Assembly (NCBI GenBank): GCA_023391695.1
Contig: JAEWAK010000001.1
Span: forward strand, 1-64,000
Origin: Bacillota bacterium
GTDB lineage: Bacteria > Bacillota > Clostridia > Lachnospirales > Lachnospiraceae
Length of the DNA stretch: 64,000 nt
Direction: 5' to 3'
The position numbers and the translations under genes were made by a program. Shown here piece after piece: positions 38,471 to 47,060 of the stretch (position 1 is the stretch's first letter; every line of letters starts with the position of its first letter). Under the pieces are notes generated by a model that saw nothing but the letters and a program-made list of their open reading frames with translations, was not told the DNA's origin and did no database searches.

Positions 38471-38887
38471 ATGGATTTTTTTGATAAGGATATTTTTAGA
38501 GATTTTAACTTCCAAAAAGAAGAACAAAATACAGAAAGTCAAATATGTAAGGCTGAGTTAGACTTGGGAATCAAGTTCCCAGAAGAATTACGAAGGATTT
38601 TGTTGCTGTATAATGGCGGTAGTGGAAAAATCGGAGATTATTATTTAGATTTATGGAGTTTGGAAGATATTGTTGATTTTTATCAAGAAAACATGGAAGC
38701 TGAGGAAAACAATTTGGTTCTATTTGCTTCAGACGGTTGCGGTATGGCGTTTACTTTAAAAAAAGATTCTACAGAAATTAGAATTATTCCTATGGATTCT
38801 TTGGAATATAAATACTCTAAAGAATGTAGTAATAACTTTAATAAATTTATTCATGACATGTATTCTGGCGATTTTTTTGAATACTAG
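38471..38887 (+). CDS. SUKH (SMI1/KNR4) immunity protein
   Basis: The 138-residue cytoplasmic protein has the SUKH fold signature: an N-terminal helix, IKFPEELRRILLLYNGGSG, WSLEDIVDFYQE, then LVLFASDGCGMAFTL and a C-terminal FNKFIHDMYSG helix. SUKH proteins neutralise nuclease toxins in polymorphic toxin systems. It starts 2 bp after the stop of the broken HNH-like toxin, so it is that cassette's immunity gene. The ribosome site is weak (AAAGGATTG region within the toxin end). The frame is intact. Confidence 0.85.
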   Translation: MDFFDKDIFRDFNFQKEEQNTESQICKAELDLGIKFPEELRRILLLYNGGSGKIGDYYLDLWSLEDIVDFYQENMEAEENNLVLFASDGCGMAFTLKKDSTEIRIIPMDSLEYKYSKECSNNFNKFIHDMYSGDFFEY

Positions 38888-39122
38888 GTTATGTTAAAGT
38901 ATTAAGGTTCTAAAACATTTCCAAATTGATATAAAGCAATTTTCAGTTGGAAGTGTGTTTCTGTTTACATTTAGCAATGGAAGAATTCTCATTAAAGGAT
39001 TACAGCAGGGGATTAATGATGCGTTTTCTTCTGGTTTTCAGGAGGGGTGGACTTATAGTTTATAAATATATTTTAGAACTTTTATTGGATATAAAAATAA
39101 GTTAAGAATGGAGATAGCATTT

Positions 39123-39302
39123 ATGAAAAAAGAGGATGCATGTAGTATACTTAGCTACCATTCAGGAAGAAATCCAGATATTGATAGTGATAGATGGAGA
39201 AATGGATATTTAGGCATATTAAGACCATATAGAGGAAAAATATCTGTAGAAAATTTTATCGAAATAATGGAATGCCTGAATGTGTTGAAAGAAGAGTTTT
39301 AG
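39123..39302 (+). CDS. Small orphan protein, possible immunity fragment
   Basis: 59 residues from ATG 39123, preceded by GGAGA with about 9-nt spacing; ATG 39108 overlaps that site and is less likely. It contains ILSYHSGRNPDIDSDRW and YLGILRPYRGKISVENF, a pattern I associate with small uncharacterised proteins but cannot name. It ends at TAG 39300 and the same frame continues into a SUKH-like remnant. The 220 bp before it (38888-39107) contain only short broken frames, one ending in GINDAFSSGFQEGWTYSL. It may be a whole small protein or a surviving piece of an immunity gene. Confidence 0.45.
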   Translation: MKKEDACSILSYHSGRNPDIDSDRWRNGYLGILRPYRGKISVENFIEIMECLNVLKEEF

Positions 39303-39626
39303 AAAACTGAAATAAATAGAGAGTTGATAGCCAATGTGAATGGTATAATACATTATTCTAATATGTGGACTGAAAAAGATGGAATGTTAGATGGAAATCC
39401 AAATGTAGAAAGTGTAACTTTAATTTGAAGAGAAGAATTTGCTTTTCCAAATAAATACTTAGCATCAACAGAGTTAACAGTTGGTGAAATAATCGTTTTA
39501 GATTCTGAATCAGATAAACTATACAAAGTTAACTTTGAGGGAGGAGATAGAGTTTTATTGGCTGGCACTTTAAAGGAATCATGGGCGAATTTTGACGAAT
39601 TTTTAAGAGAATATTTTAATGTCTAA
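39303..39626 (+). pseudogene. SUKH-like immunity pseudogene
   Basis: The frame reads GIIHYSNMWTEKDGMLDG, then a TGA at 39426-39428, then LTVGEIIVLDSESDKLYKV and WANFDEFLREYF to a TAA at 39624-39626. The second half matches the C-terminal strands and last helix of SUKH/SMI1-type immunity proteins. The premature stop and the absence of an N-terminus mark it as decayed. It is the last member of the immunity array. Confidence 0.5.
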
Positions 39627-39659
39627 GAACTAAGTTTTTTGTGAATTTTATGTTATTAT

Positions 39660-39734
39660 CCTCGAATAATTATTTCACCCCCAAACTGATGTGTAATAAA
39701 ATGCTCAGTTTGGAGGTGAAATGATTATTCGAGG
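39660..39734. repeat. Long inverted repeat (30-bp arms, 15-bp loop)
   Basis: The left arm 39660-39689 and right arm 39705-39734 are complementary at 28 of 30 positions around a 15-base AT-rich loop. The arms begin CCTCGAATAATTATTTCACC and contain CCAAACTGA. It lies at the boundary between the toxin island and the minus-strand regulator gene. It could be a bidirectional terminator, a MITE-like element or a trace of an excised mobile element. Confidence 0.8.
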
Positions 39735-39839
39735 ATTTGATTTGGAGATATTTCTGTAATGTAATTTTCAACCAGTTGCTTCTCTTTGTCTGGCAATTTT
39801 TCTATAAAAACTTCTGCCTGTAGAATTCGTTCCTCTTTG
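39725..39839 (-). other. Minus-strand coding remnant without start
   Basis: An open minus-strand frame reads KEERILQAEVFIEKLPDKEK, then VENYITEIS and ILE before a TAA that lies inside the right arm of the inverted repeat. It looks like an amphipathic helical C-terminus of a small protein. No start or ribosome site is visible upstream (39840-39918). Family unknown. Confidence 0.3.
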
Positions 39840-39918
39840 TGTTAAGATTTAGCTAAAAAGTAATGGCAATAACACGCAAGCAAAAGCAGGAAGTGTCTGG
39901 ATATGTCATGAAAAGAAT

Positions 39919-41496
39919 TTACTTTTTTCTGAATTCCTGGGGTGTTTTACCAGTTATACTTTTAAACTGCCTTGAAAAATAGGATATATTAGGAAAACCG
40001 CTTAACAAAGCAATATCTCTTATACTTTTCTGACTTAACAACAGTAATTCTTTTGCTTTTTTGATCCGTTCATTTAAAATAAAGACAGTTAAGGATTCTC
40101 CGGTCTTTTCGCTAAATACATGGGATAAATAGTCAGGACTTAAAAACACAAGGGATGCCAGCTTTTTTCTGTTTAAATCATCTTCTAAATGTTCCCGTAT
40201 ATATTTCCTGATCAGCTCAATGGAGGAATCTGACTGGTGAATAGCCGACAGACAATCGTCAAATACATCGATTATGTGAGATAACCAGGTTTTCATGGAT
40301 TCGATGGAATTGCAGGCCTGTTCAAATATTTCCTCTGATGTACTGTTATCAAATAATCTATGTGCGGATTCACCGTTTTTTTCAAGGATTGAATAGATAA
40401 CCTGCATAAAATCATGATTAAATCGTATCAAATCACTTCGGTCTGAGTTATCGGATTTTTGTAACCGGGTTAAAAAGTGCAATGCCTGTTCTTTTACTTC
40501 CGTTTTTTTATGCTGCATCAGCATATTGGACCATTCGTTTAAAAAAGCCGTATTTGTATAATATTTCTCGGCCGCAGGTTTTGTAATATCGATTACTTTA
40601 CTGTCCTCGTTAATATTGTTATGGGCAAAGCTGTATAAACTCAGGAAGGAGTGGCTGGAATTCTGCAGGGCGGCCTCGCGGCCGGTGTATAATTGGAACA
40701 GGCCGGGTAAGGACATTGTCAGTGCTTTTATTATTTGATGGCATAATTCAATATATCGGGGACGCTCAATGGAGGCCTCTTTCTTTATAATGACAAGAAA
40801 CTGCTTTTCACTGATACGTGCCAAGTAGGGAGATATACCGGCGTTTTCCAGAATTTCGCCGATTACGTTTTTTATAGCATATTCATATAAAGTGATTTCC
40901 CACCGGTCTTCCGGGTTTTTGATATATGCCTGAAGCAAAGCAATATAAAAGTTCTGCGATAAAAGTGTCTGGGGCAGATGATATTGCTTTAATTCCTTTG
41001 CGATCTGCTCGGATTCCGGGGGAATGATCTGCTTGCATAAATCATTCCAGAATTGTTCTTCCAATTTGTTTTTACTGTTATCCCAGAACTTTGATTTTTC
41101 CCGGTAGGATTCTAAAACCTCCATCTGCCGTACTTTATTTATGGCCGTCATAATGCATTCGTGCAACTGTTCGTTATCGATGGGTTTCAATAAGTAATCA
41201 ATACTCTGCAGCTTAATCGCATTACTTGCATAATTAAAATTTGCAAAGGAGGTTAAAAAAACAGTTACCGTATTATAGCCTTTGTCCCGTACCCATTTTA
41301 ATAAATCCAATCCGCTGCCCTTCGGCATTTCAATGTCACTGATCATGATATCGATTTTAGATGACTGATAAAATTCCTGGGCCTGCTCCATATTATAAGC
41401 ACAGTAAATTTGATCAAACCCAAACTTCATGCTCTCCAAAGAATTGCGTAAACCTTCAATACTGTAATATTCATCATCCACTAATAATAAATTCAA
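39919..41496 (-). CDS. YesN-type response regulator, AraC output (second system)
   Basis: The 525-residue regulator has an N-terminal receiver with acidic pocket VDDEY and phosphoacceptor D54 in MISDIEMPKGSG, a long middle region, and a C-terminal AraC helix-turn-helix pair (about 425-525; RKKLASLVFLSPDYLSHVFSEKTG and SIRDIALLSGFPNISYFSRQFK). The start is TTG at 41496 after AAGGAGG, overlapping the kinase stop by 4 nt. It should activate the divergent transporter operon from 43460. Confidence 0.9.
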   Translation of the reverse strand: MNLLLVDDEYYSIEGLRNSLESMKFGFDQIYCAYNMEQAQEFYQSSKIDIMISDIEMPKGSGLDLLKWVRDKGYNTVTVFLTSFANFNYASNAIKLQSIDYLLKPIDNEQLHECIMTAINKVRQMEVLESYREKSKFWDNSKNKLEEQFWNDLCKQIIPPESEQIAKELKQYHLPQTLLSQNFYIALLQAYIKNPEDRWEITLYEYAIKNVIGEILENAGISPYLARISEKQFLVIIKKEASIERPRYIELCHQIIKALTMSLPGLFQLYTGREAALQNSSHSFLSLYSFAHNNINEDSKVIDITKPAAEKYYTNTAFLNEWSNMLMQHKKTEVKEQALHFLTRLQKSDNSDRSDLIRFNHDFMQVIYSILEKNGESAHRLFDNSTSEEIFEQACNSIESMKTWLSHIIDVFDDCLSAIHQSDSSIELIRKYIREHLEDDLNRKKLASLVFLSPDYLSHVFSEKTGESLTVFILNERIKKAKELLLLSQKSIRDIALLSGFPNISYFSRQFKSITGKTPQEFRKK

Positions 41497-43224
41497 TATA
41501 CTTCCTCCTTAATAAAAAACGGGATAAACGGCAATTCAATATCTATCTGAGCGCCTGCTTCCGGCCGGTTTGAAAAATGGAATGAACAATTTTCCGAACC
41601 GAATATCAAGGCGGCACGCTGCAGGACATTACTTATTCCGATGTGCTTCGTTGCTGCATCCTTTAAATATTGGCCCATATCCTGCAAACGTTCCAATAAT
41701 CCGCTGCTAAATCCGCAGCCGGTATCCCAAATCGTAAATGCCAGGAACATTCCGTTTTCCTTTTGTACAATTGCGGAGCTGATATGGATTCCGATCTCTT
41801 TTCCCTGGACTACTTCATATTTTATCGTGTTTTCAATAAAACTTTGAATTAACAGGGGGATAACCGTTGCGTGCATGGTTTCAGGCATGAAATCCGTATA
41901 CAAGGTAATGCTGTTTGGATAACGTATCTTTGATAATTCGATATAATTTTCTACATGCATTATTTCCTGCTTGAGTGATACGGTTTGTCCGGAAGACAGG
42001 GTATAGCGTAAATGCTGACTTAAATCCTTGAGCATAAGCTTCATTAAATCGGTATGATTAATTTCTGCCAGTTGGTATGCCATATTTAAACAATTAATTA
42101 AAAAATGCGGCGTGATCTGCAGCTTTAAATATTGGGTGCGAATTTGCTGCCTGGATAGTTTTTCTTCGTAAACATCGATTTTTAATGTTTTTATTTCACT
42201 TACCATTTCGTTGAAGGCATTATTGACGTCCTCAAATTCAATACATACTCCGTCTTCTTTGATTTTTACGTCCAAATCACCATTTTTCAGAGAGTAGATT
42301 GCCGCATTTAAAAAGTTAAGAGGATGGATTACCCATCGGTTGATAATATAGGCTACCAGTGTCATCAGGCATATTACGATGATAAAAATTACGATTAGAA
42401 AAGGGATATATTTATTGATATCCATAAAAAACTGATTTTCAGGAATCAGTGACACAATATAAAAATCACCGAAATCCATCCGGCTGGAAACGATTAAATT
42501 CTTTACGTTATTTATTGCAATATAGTGGTATTTATTGTGGTCTGAAAGCTCTTGAAGCGGAATTTTTTTTACTGGAGGAGTATCACTTGTGACTACTCCG
42601 TCTCCTTTTGTAAGGAAGATACTCTGATTCAATTCTTTACCGACTAAAGGCAGAAGGGCATTATCCGTACTGATCCATGCTCCTACATAACTATTATGTA
42701 TTTGCACTACCCGGAACAAATAATATTTACCGTTTATATTTAGCGGGAACCAGCAATTCTTGTTTATATCTGCCAGAAATGTATTAAGCTTTATTTTTCC
42801 CTGTATTTCGGCCTGGAAATTTTTATAGGAATCATAAGAAGAATCCGATGTTTCTTCAATATAGGCGTCTCCCGTTAATGAATAGAAGAAAAAACCGTCC
42901 ATATCATAAATTGACAATGCCAGCCGAAAACTTTTCTGTATATGGTAAATAGAAGAAAAGTACTGACCCGAAGATAAGTCATTTTTATCTATAATACGGA
43001 TATCTCCGTCATCATAAGCAAAATATTTTAGATAGTTCTCTGTGGTATTAAAGCTTTCATTGAGCCTGTTTTCATATATAGTAAGGGATTCTTTCATGGA
43101 ATCATATATTTTACTTTGAATTTCCCGAAAGGCCAGAATGTTATTTACAGCCATTAGTGCGATAAGAAGTATGAAAAACAGGATAATAAAGGCTGCCTAA
43201 GGAGCGGGTTCGGATATGGTTCAA
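41493..43224 (-). CDS. YesM-type sensor kinase with an apparent N-terminal frameshift
   Basis: The open frame from ATG 43154 gives 553 residues: extracytoplasmic Cache-like sensor, TM helix (about 251-273), HAMP region, His_kinase with H350 in QITPHFLINCLN, and HATPase with IENTIKYE and WDTGCGFSSGL. That frame lacks TM1. Upstream, AGGAGGG plus TTG 43224 starts a frame reading MNHIRTRSL. Removing one G of the GG at 43196-43197 (minus-strand sense) would join it to AAFIILFFILLIALMAVNN, a perfect first membrane helix. The gene therefore carries either a real inactivating frameshift or a sequencing error. Its intact partner regulator overlaps its stop. Confidence 0.8.
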
Positions 43225-43304
43225 TTAGTTACCCTCCTATATTATGTTATTGTGGATATTATCTATAAATAATGATAGCATATAGAAAAATACCATGCAA
43301 CTGT

Positions 43305-43360
43305 TTGTGAATTTATCAAAGAATGGTGCTATAATACAGCATAATTGTGCAAATTCACAA
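43305..43360 (+). promoter_or_regulatory. Putative promoter with flanking operator dyads
   Basis: TATAAT at 43330-43335 is a strong -10; the best -35 (TTGTGA, 43305-43310) is 19 bp away. TTGTGAATTT (43305-43314) is inverted at 43351-43360 (AAATTCACAA), and the downstream copy is itself a TTGTG-N6-CACAA palindrome (43345-43360). This is the layout of a regulated promoter for the SBP operon at 43460. A similar TGTGAATT/AATTCACA dyad occurs at 12341-12370. Confidence 0.5.
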
Positions 43361-43459
43361 CAGCATAATTCTTTTATACCCTGGATTGTATACCTTATAA
43401 TGAATTTGTCAAAGCGTACATCCATGACAATAAACAAATCTAAAAGGAGAGGGTTAATT

Positions 43460-45007
43460 ATGAAAAAAGCAGCATTATTATTGGTTGTCATTATGATTTT
43501 CAGCTTAGCCGGATGCAATAAAGCTGATAAAGGTAATGATGGAAATACCCAGACTTCAGGCAAAAGTCAGAGTGAGGGGGCAAAAGGCACAGAAGATGAA
43601 AGCGAGATTACATATCTTGTCATGAGTTTTATGACATGGACGGGTGCTCCGGCCGATACACAAAAAATTCAGGATGCAATTAACGCTATAACAAAGGAAC
43701 GGTATGGAATAGAAGTTGAACTTCAGATTTCTGACAGCAGTACATATAAACAGAATATGACACTTGCTTTATCAGGAGGAGAACAAATTGATATTATGAG
43801 TACCATTTTAAGTAATTATGGTTCGCTGGTTCAGCAGGGGTATCTGATGGATATGGAAGAAAATGATTTGTTAAAGAATTTTGGCAACGAAATTGTTAAT
43901 GCGGTAGGTTCAGAGTACATAGATGCATGCAGGGTTGACGGCAAGTTATATGGTGTACCCAATAACCGTGACATGGCAGGGGGACGCGGCTGTACGGCCA
44001 TAGCTACGGAATATCTTGAAGGAATTGGCTATCCAGCTGATGATAGTAAGGAAACTATCAGGATAGCCCAGGAGGAACTGGATGAAATTTATGCAAAAAT
44101 CCATGAAAAATATCCTGATATTGAACTATACAGACCTACAACATTGTTACCAAACCAATTAACTGATGCTGATTTAATCGGTGGTAATGCATTTGGCGTA
44201 TTAATGAATTATGGAAAAGAGCTTAATGTTGAGAATTTGTTTACCACAGATTACTATAAAGAGATTTGTGCCAGAATCTATGATTATAATCAAAAAGGTT
44301 ATATAGGCAAGGATTCCGTTACAGATACTACAGCTGTAACCGAACTTGTAAAAGCAGGAACAGTAATAAGCTATAACACTTCCGGAAAACCCGGCATTAA
44401 GCAGCAGGAAACCAATCTCTGCGGCCGGCCTATGACGATCTTCCAAACTCTGGACGATTTTATAAGTTCTTCTGCCGTTGCTTCCTTCCCATGGGCAATT
44501 CCGTACAATACGGTGAATGCCGAAGCGGCCATGAGTTTATTAAGTGCTTTTTATACAGATGCCGATTTGGCAAATATTCTTAGCTGGGGAATCGAAGGTG
44601 AGCATTATAAGGTTTTAGATAACGGATTGATTAATTATACTGATACAGTGGATGCAACCAGTTCAGGCTGGAACCACTCTGTAGGTTGGTTAATGCCGAA
44701 TCAGTTTATTACATATGTATGGGAGGGAAATGGTCCTGATTTGTGGAGTGATATTCAGAATTTTAATAAAAATGCACAAAAGTCTGCAGCCAGCGGATTT
44801 ACTTTTGACACGACTAAAGTAGCTACAGAAATCACCAGTGTACAAAATGTATATGATGAATATCAAAAGAGCATTGAATATGGTTTTATTGATCCGGTAA
44901 CCGGTATTGAAGAAATGAATGTAAAAATGGAAAAAGCCGGTATTGATAATATTATTGCAGAAAAACAAGCGCAATTGGATGCATGGGCTGAAACCAATAA
45001 GAAATAA
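43460..45007 (+). CDS. Sugar ABC transporter solute-binding lipoprotein (second system)
   Basis: The 515-residue protein begins with a lipoprotein signal peptide ending in LAGC and a Gly/Ser/Lys-rich linker, then a bilobal solute-binding fold with a DUF3502-like C-terminal part (LINYTDTVDATSSGWNHSVGW; VQNVYDEYQKSIEYG). The start at 43460 follows AAAGGAGA; the longer ORF from 43295 would begin upstream of the putative promoter. It delivers ligand to the permeases at 45106 and 46073. A stem-loop follows directly. Confidence 0.93.
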   Translation: MKKAALLLVVIMIFSLAGCNKADKGNDGNTQTSGKSQSEGAKGTEDESEITYLVMSFMTWTGAPADTQKIQDAINAITKERYGIEVELQISDSSTYKQNMTLALSGGEQIDIMSTILSNYGSLVQQGYLMDMEENDLLKNFGNEIVNAVGSEYIDACRVDGKLYGVPNNRDMAGGRGCTAIATEYLEGIGYPADDSKETIRIAQEELDEIYAKIHEKYPDIELYRPTTLLPNQLTDADLIGGNAFGVLMNYGKELNVENLFTTDYYKEICARIYDYNQKGYIGKDSVTDTTAVTELVKAGTVISYNTSGKPGIKQQETNLCGRPMTIFQTLDDFISSSAVASFPWAIPYNTVNAEAAMSLLSAFYTDADLANILSWGIEGEHYKVLDNGLINYTDTVDATSSGWNHSVGWLMPNQFITYVWEGNGPDLWSDIQNFNKNAQKSAASGFTFDTTKVATEITSVQNVYDEYQKSIEYGFIDPVTGIEEMNVKMEKAGIDNIIAEKQAQLDAWAETNKK

Positions 45008-45026
45008 ATCTTCTTAATAAAACAAT

Positions 45027-45063
45027 GACGATGGCTGGGTTATTGAATGATTCAGCCATTGTC
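45027..45063 (+). promoter_or_regulatory. Stem-loop between binding-protein and permease genes
   Basis: GACGATGGCTG (45027-45037) pairs with CAGCCATTGTC (45053-45063; 10 of 11 Watson-Crick plus one wobble) around a 15-nt loop without a T-run. It probably protects or partly terminates the binding-protein mRNA, as after the SBP gene at 16170. Confidence 0.6.
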
Positions 45064-45105
45064 AGTTATTACACAACAGATCTAAGGAAGGAAGGCTTAA
45101 CTGAT

Positions 45106-46056
45106 TTGAAAACAAACAATAATATTTATAGCAGCGTGGAACAGTCAAAGAAACGGAAGAAGTTTAAACGCTTTATCCCAATCTATATTATGATGCTGCC
45201 TGGGCTCATATATCTTTTTATAAATAATTACATGCCGCTTCCGGGTTTGGTCATTGCATTTAAACAGTATAATGCCAGACAGGGGATTTTCGGAAGCAAG
45301 TGGATTGGTTTTAAAAACTTTGAATATCTGTTCAAAACCAGCGATGCATGGGTCATAACCCGAAATACCATATTATATAACCTTGCTTTTATCCTGGTTA
45401 ATACGGTAATGGCCATTTTAGTGGCCGTTATCTTAAGTGAACTGAATGGAAAAAGAAAAAAAGTATATCAGAGTGTCATCCTTCTGCCAAATCTCATATC
45501 TACGGTTATTGTGGGGTATCTTGTGTTTTCATTCTTCAGTGTGGAAAATGGTTTTGTTAACAACACGATATTACCGCAATCTGGAATGGAACCGATTGAC
45601 TGGTACAGTGAACCAAAGTATTGGCCTTTCATTATTATCTTTGTAAGTGCATGGAAAAGTGTCGGCTACAATTGCATTGTGTATCTGGCAACTATTTTGG
45701 GTTTTGACAGGGCATATTATGAATCAGCATTAGTGGATGGTGCGACCAGATGGAAACAATTTAAATATATAACCCTGCCTTTACTGAAGCCTACGATAAT
45801 AATGCTTACTCTTATGGCCATAGGACGAATCTTCTATTCCGATTTCGGACTGTTTTATCAGGTGCCTATGAACCAGGGAGCCTTATATTCCACTACGAAT
45901 ACTATAGATACCTATGTGTACCGGGGGCTGTTACAGCTGGGGAATATATCCATGTCTGCGGCGGCAGGATTATACCAATCGGTGGTTGGATTTATCCTGG
46001 TGTTAGGTGCCAATATGCTGGTTCGCAAGATTGATAAAGACAGTGCTTTGATTTAG
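45106..46056 (+). CDS. Sugar ABC transporter permease (LplB type, second system)
   Basis: The 316-residue membrane protein has six helices, NYMPLPGLVIAFKQYNARQG near the N-terminus and the EAA loop YESALVDGATRWKQFKYITLP. TTG 45106 is preferred because AAGGAAGG lies about 10 nt upstream and the product then matches the usual length; the ATG at 45025 would put 27 extra codons across the stem-loop at 45027-45063. It forms a heterodimer with the next gene. Confidence 0.9.
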   Translation: MKTNNNIYSSVEQSKKRKKFKRFIPIYIMMLPGLIYLFINNYMPLPGLVIAFKQYNARQGIFGSKWIGFKNFEYLFKTSDAWVITRNTILYNLAFILVNTVMAILVAVILSELNGKRKKVYQSVILLPNLISTVIVGYLVFSFFSVENGFVNNTILPQSGMEPIDWYSEPKYWPFIIIFVSAWKSVGYNCIVYLATILGFDRAYYESALVDGATRWKQFKYITLPLLKPTIIMLTLMAIGRIFYSDFGLFYQVPMNQGALYSTTNTIDTYVYRGLLQLGNISMSAAAGLYQSVVGFILVLGANMLVRKIDKDSALI

Positions 46057-46072
46057 GGAAGGAAGTGTGAAT

Positions 46073-46972
46073 ATGAAAATGAAAGAAGCAAAAATTTATG
46101 ATATAATCGGCCATTTGATTATGACGATTCTATCCTTACTGGCATTGATACCAATCATATTAATGGTGATATCTTCCGTGACGGACAATGCTTCATTATT
46201 GCAGAACGGTTATTCTTTTCTGCCGAAGAAATGGAGCCTTTATGCATTTGAATGGGTGTTTCAATCCAATAGCAGTGTGGTAATGCGTGCCTACGGAATG
46301 TCCTTTTTGCTGACGGCAGCCGGAGTTACAATCAGTCTGACCATAACTACGTTACTGGCGTACGGCTTGTCAAAAAAAGATCTTCCTTTCCGCGGCTTTC
46401 TAACATTTCTGGTATTTTTTACAATGTTATTTAATGGAGGCCTTGTATCGACCTACATCAATTATACTAATGTTTTTCATGTTAAGGATACTTTTGCCGG
46501 CCTGCTGGTACCGGGGCTTTTGATGAATGCTTTCAATGTACTGCTTATGAAAAGCTATTTTGTTACCAGTGTCCCGGATGAAATTCTCGAAGCCGCCTAT
46601 ATTGACGGTGCTGGTGAATTTAAAACCATGTATTCCGTTGCGTTACCCATGGCAAAACCTATTCTTGCCACCATTGGCCTGTTTGTCGGTATCGCATATT
46701 GGAATGACTGGAATAACGGGTACATCTATTTGGTTAAAAACACGGATTTATTTAGTATACAAAATCTTTTAAACAGGCTGATGCAGAATATTCAGGCATT
46801 ATCACAGAATGCGTCTAGCCTGACAAATGCCAGCCAGGGTCTGGCCCAGATACCGACAGCAACCGTACGAATGGCCCTGGCCACACTTGGTATCCTGCCG
46901 GTCGTTGTAATTTATCCCTTTATACAGAAAAACTTTGTGAAAGGAATCACTCTGGGCGGAGTTAAGGGCTAA
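46073..46972 (+). CDS. Sugar ABC transporter permease (LplC type, second system)
   Basis: About 299 residues with six hydrophobic helices, EAA loop ILEAAYIDGAGEFKTMYSVALP and the terminal GITLGGVKG motif of the YtcP/LplC group. ATG 46073 is better spaced from GGAAGG than GTG 46067. It lies 16 bp after the LplB-type permease. As in the first system no ATPase gene is adjacent. Confidence 0.92.
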   Translation: MKMKEAKIYDIIGHLIMTILSLLALIPIILMVISSVTDNASLLQNGYSFLPKKWSLYAFEWVFQSNSSVVMRAYGMSFLLTAAGVTISLTITTLLAYGLSKKDLPFRGFLTFLVFFTMLFNGGLVSTYINYTNVFHVKDTFAGLLVPGLLMNAFNVLLMKSYFVTSVPDEILEAAYIDGAGEFKTMYSVALPMAKPILATIGLFVGIAYWNDWNNGYIYLVKNTDLFSIQNLLNRLMQNIQALSQNASSLTNASQGLAQIPTATVRMALATLGILPVVVIYPFIQKNFVKGITLGGVKG

Positions 46973-47060
46973 GAGGATGAGTTAAGGGCTGGGAATCCGG
47001 TTTTTAAAAGGTAAGTTGAATAGACCGAGTTTTATATTTTTTAAATAAAGGAGATAAGTT

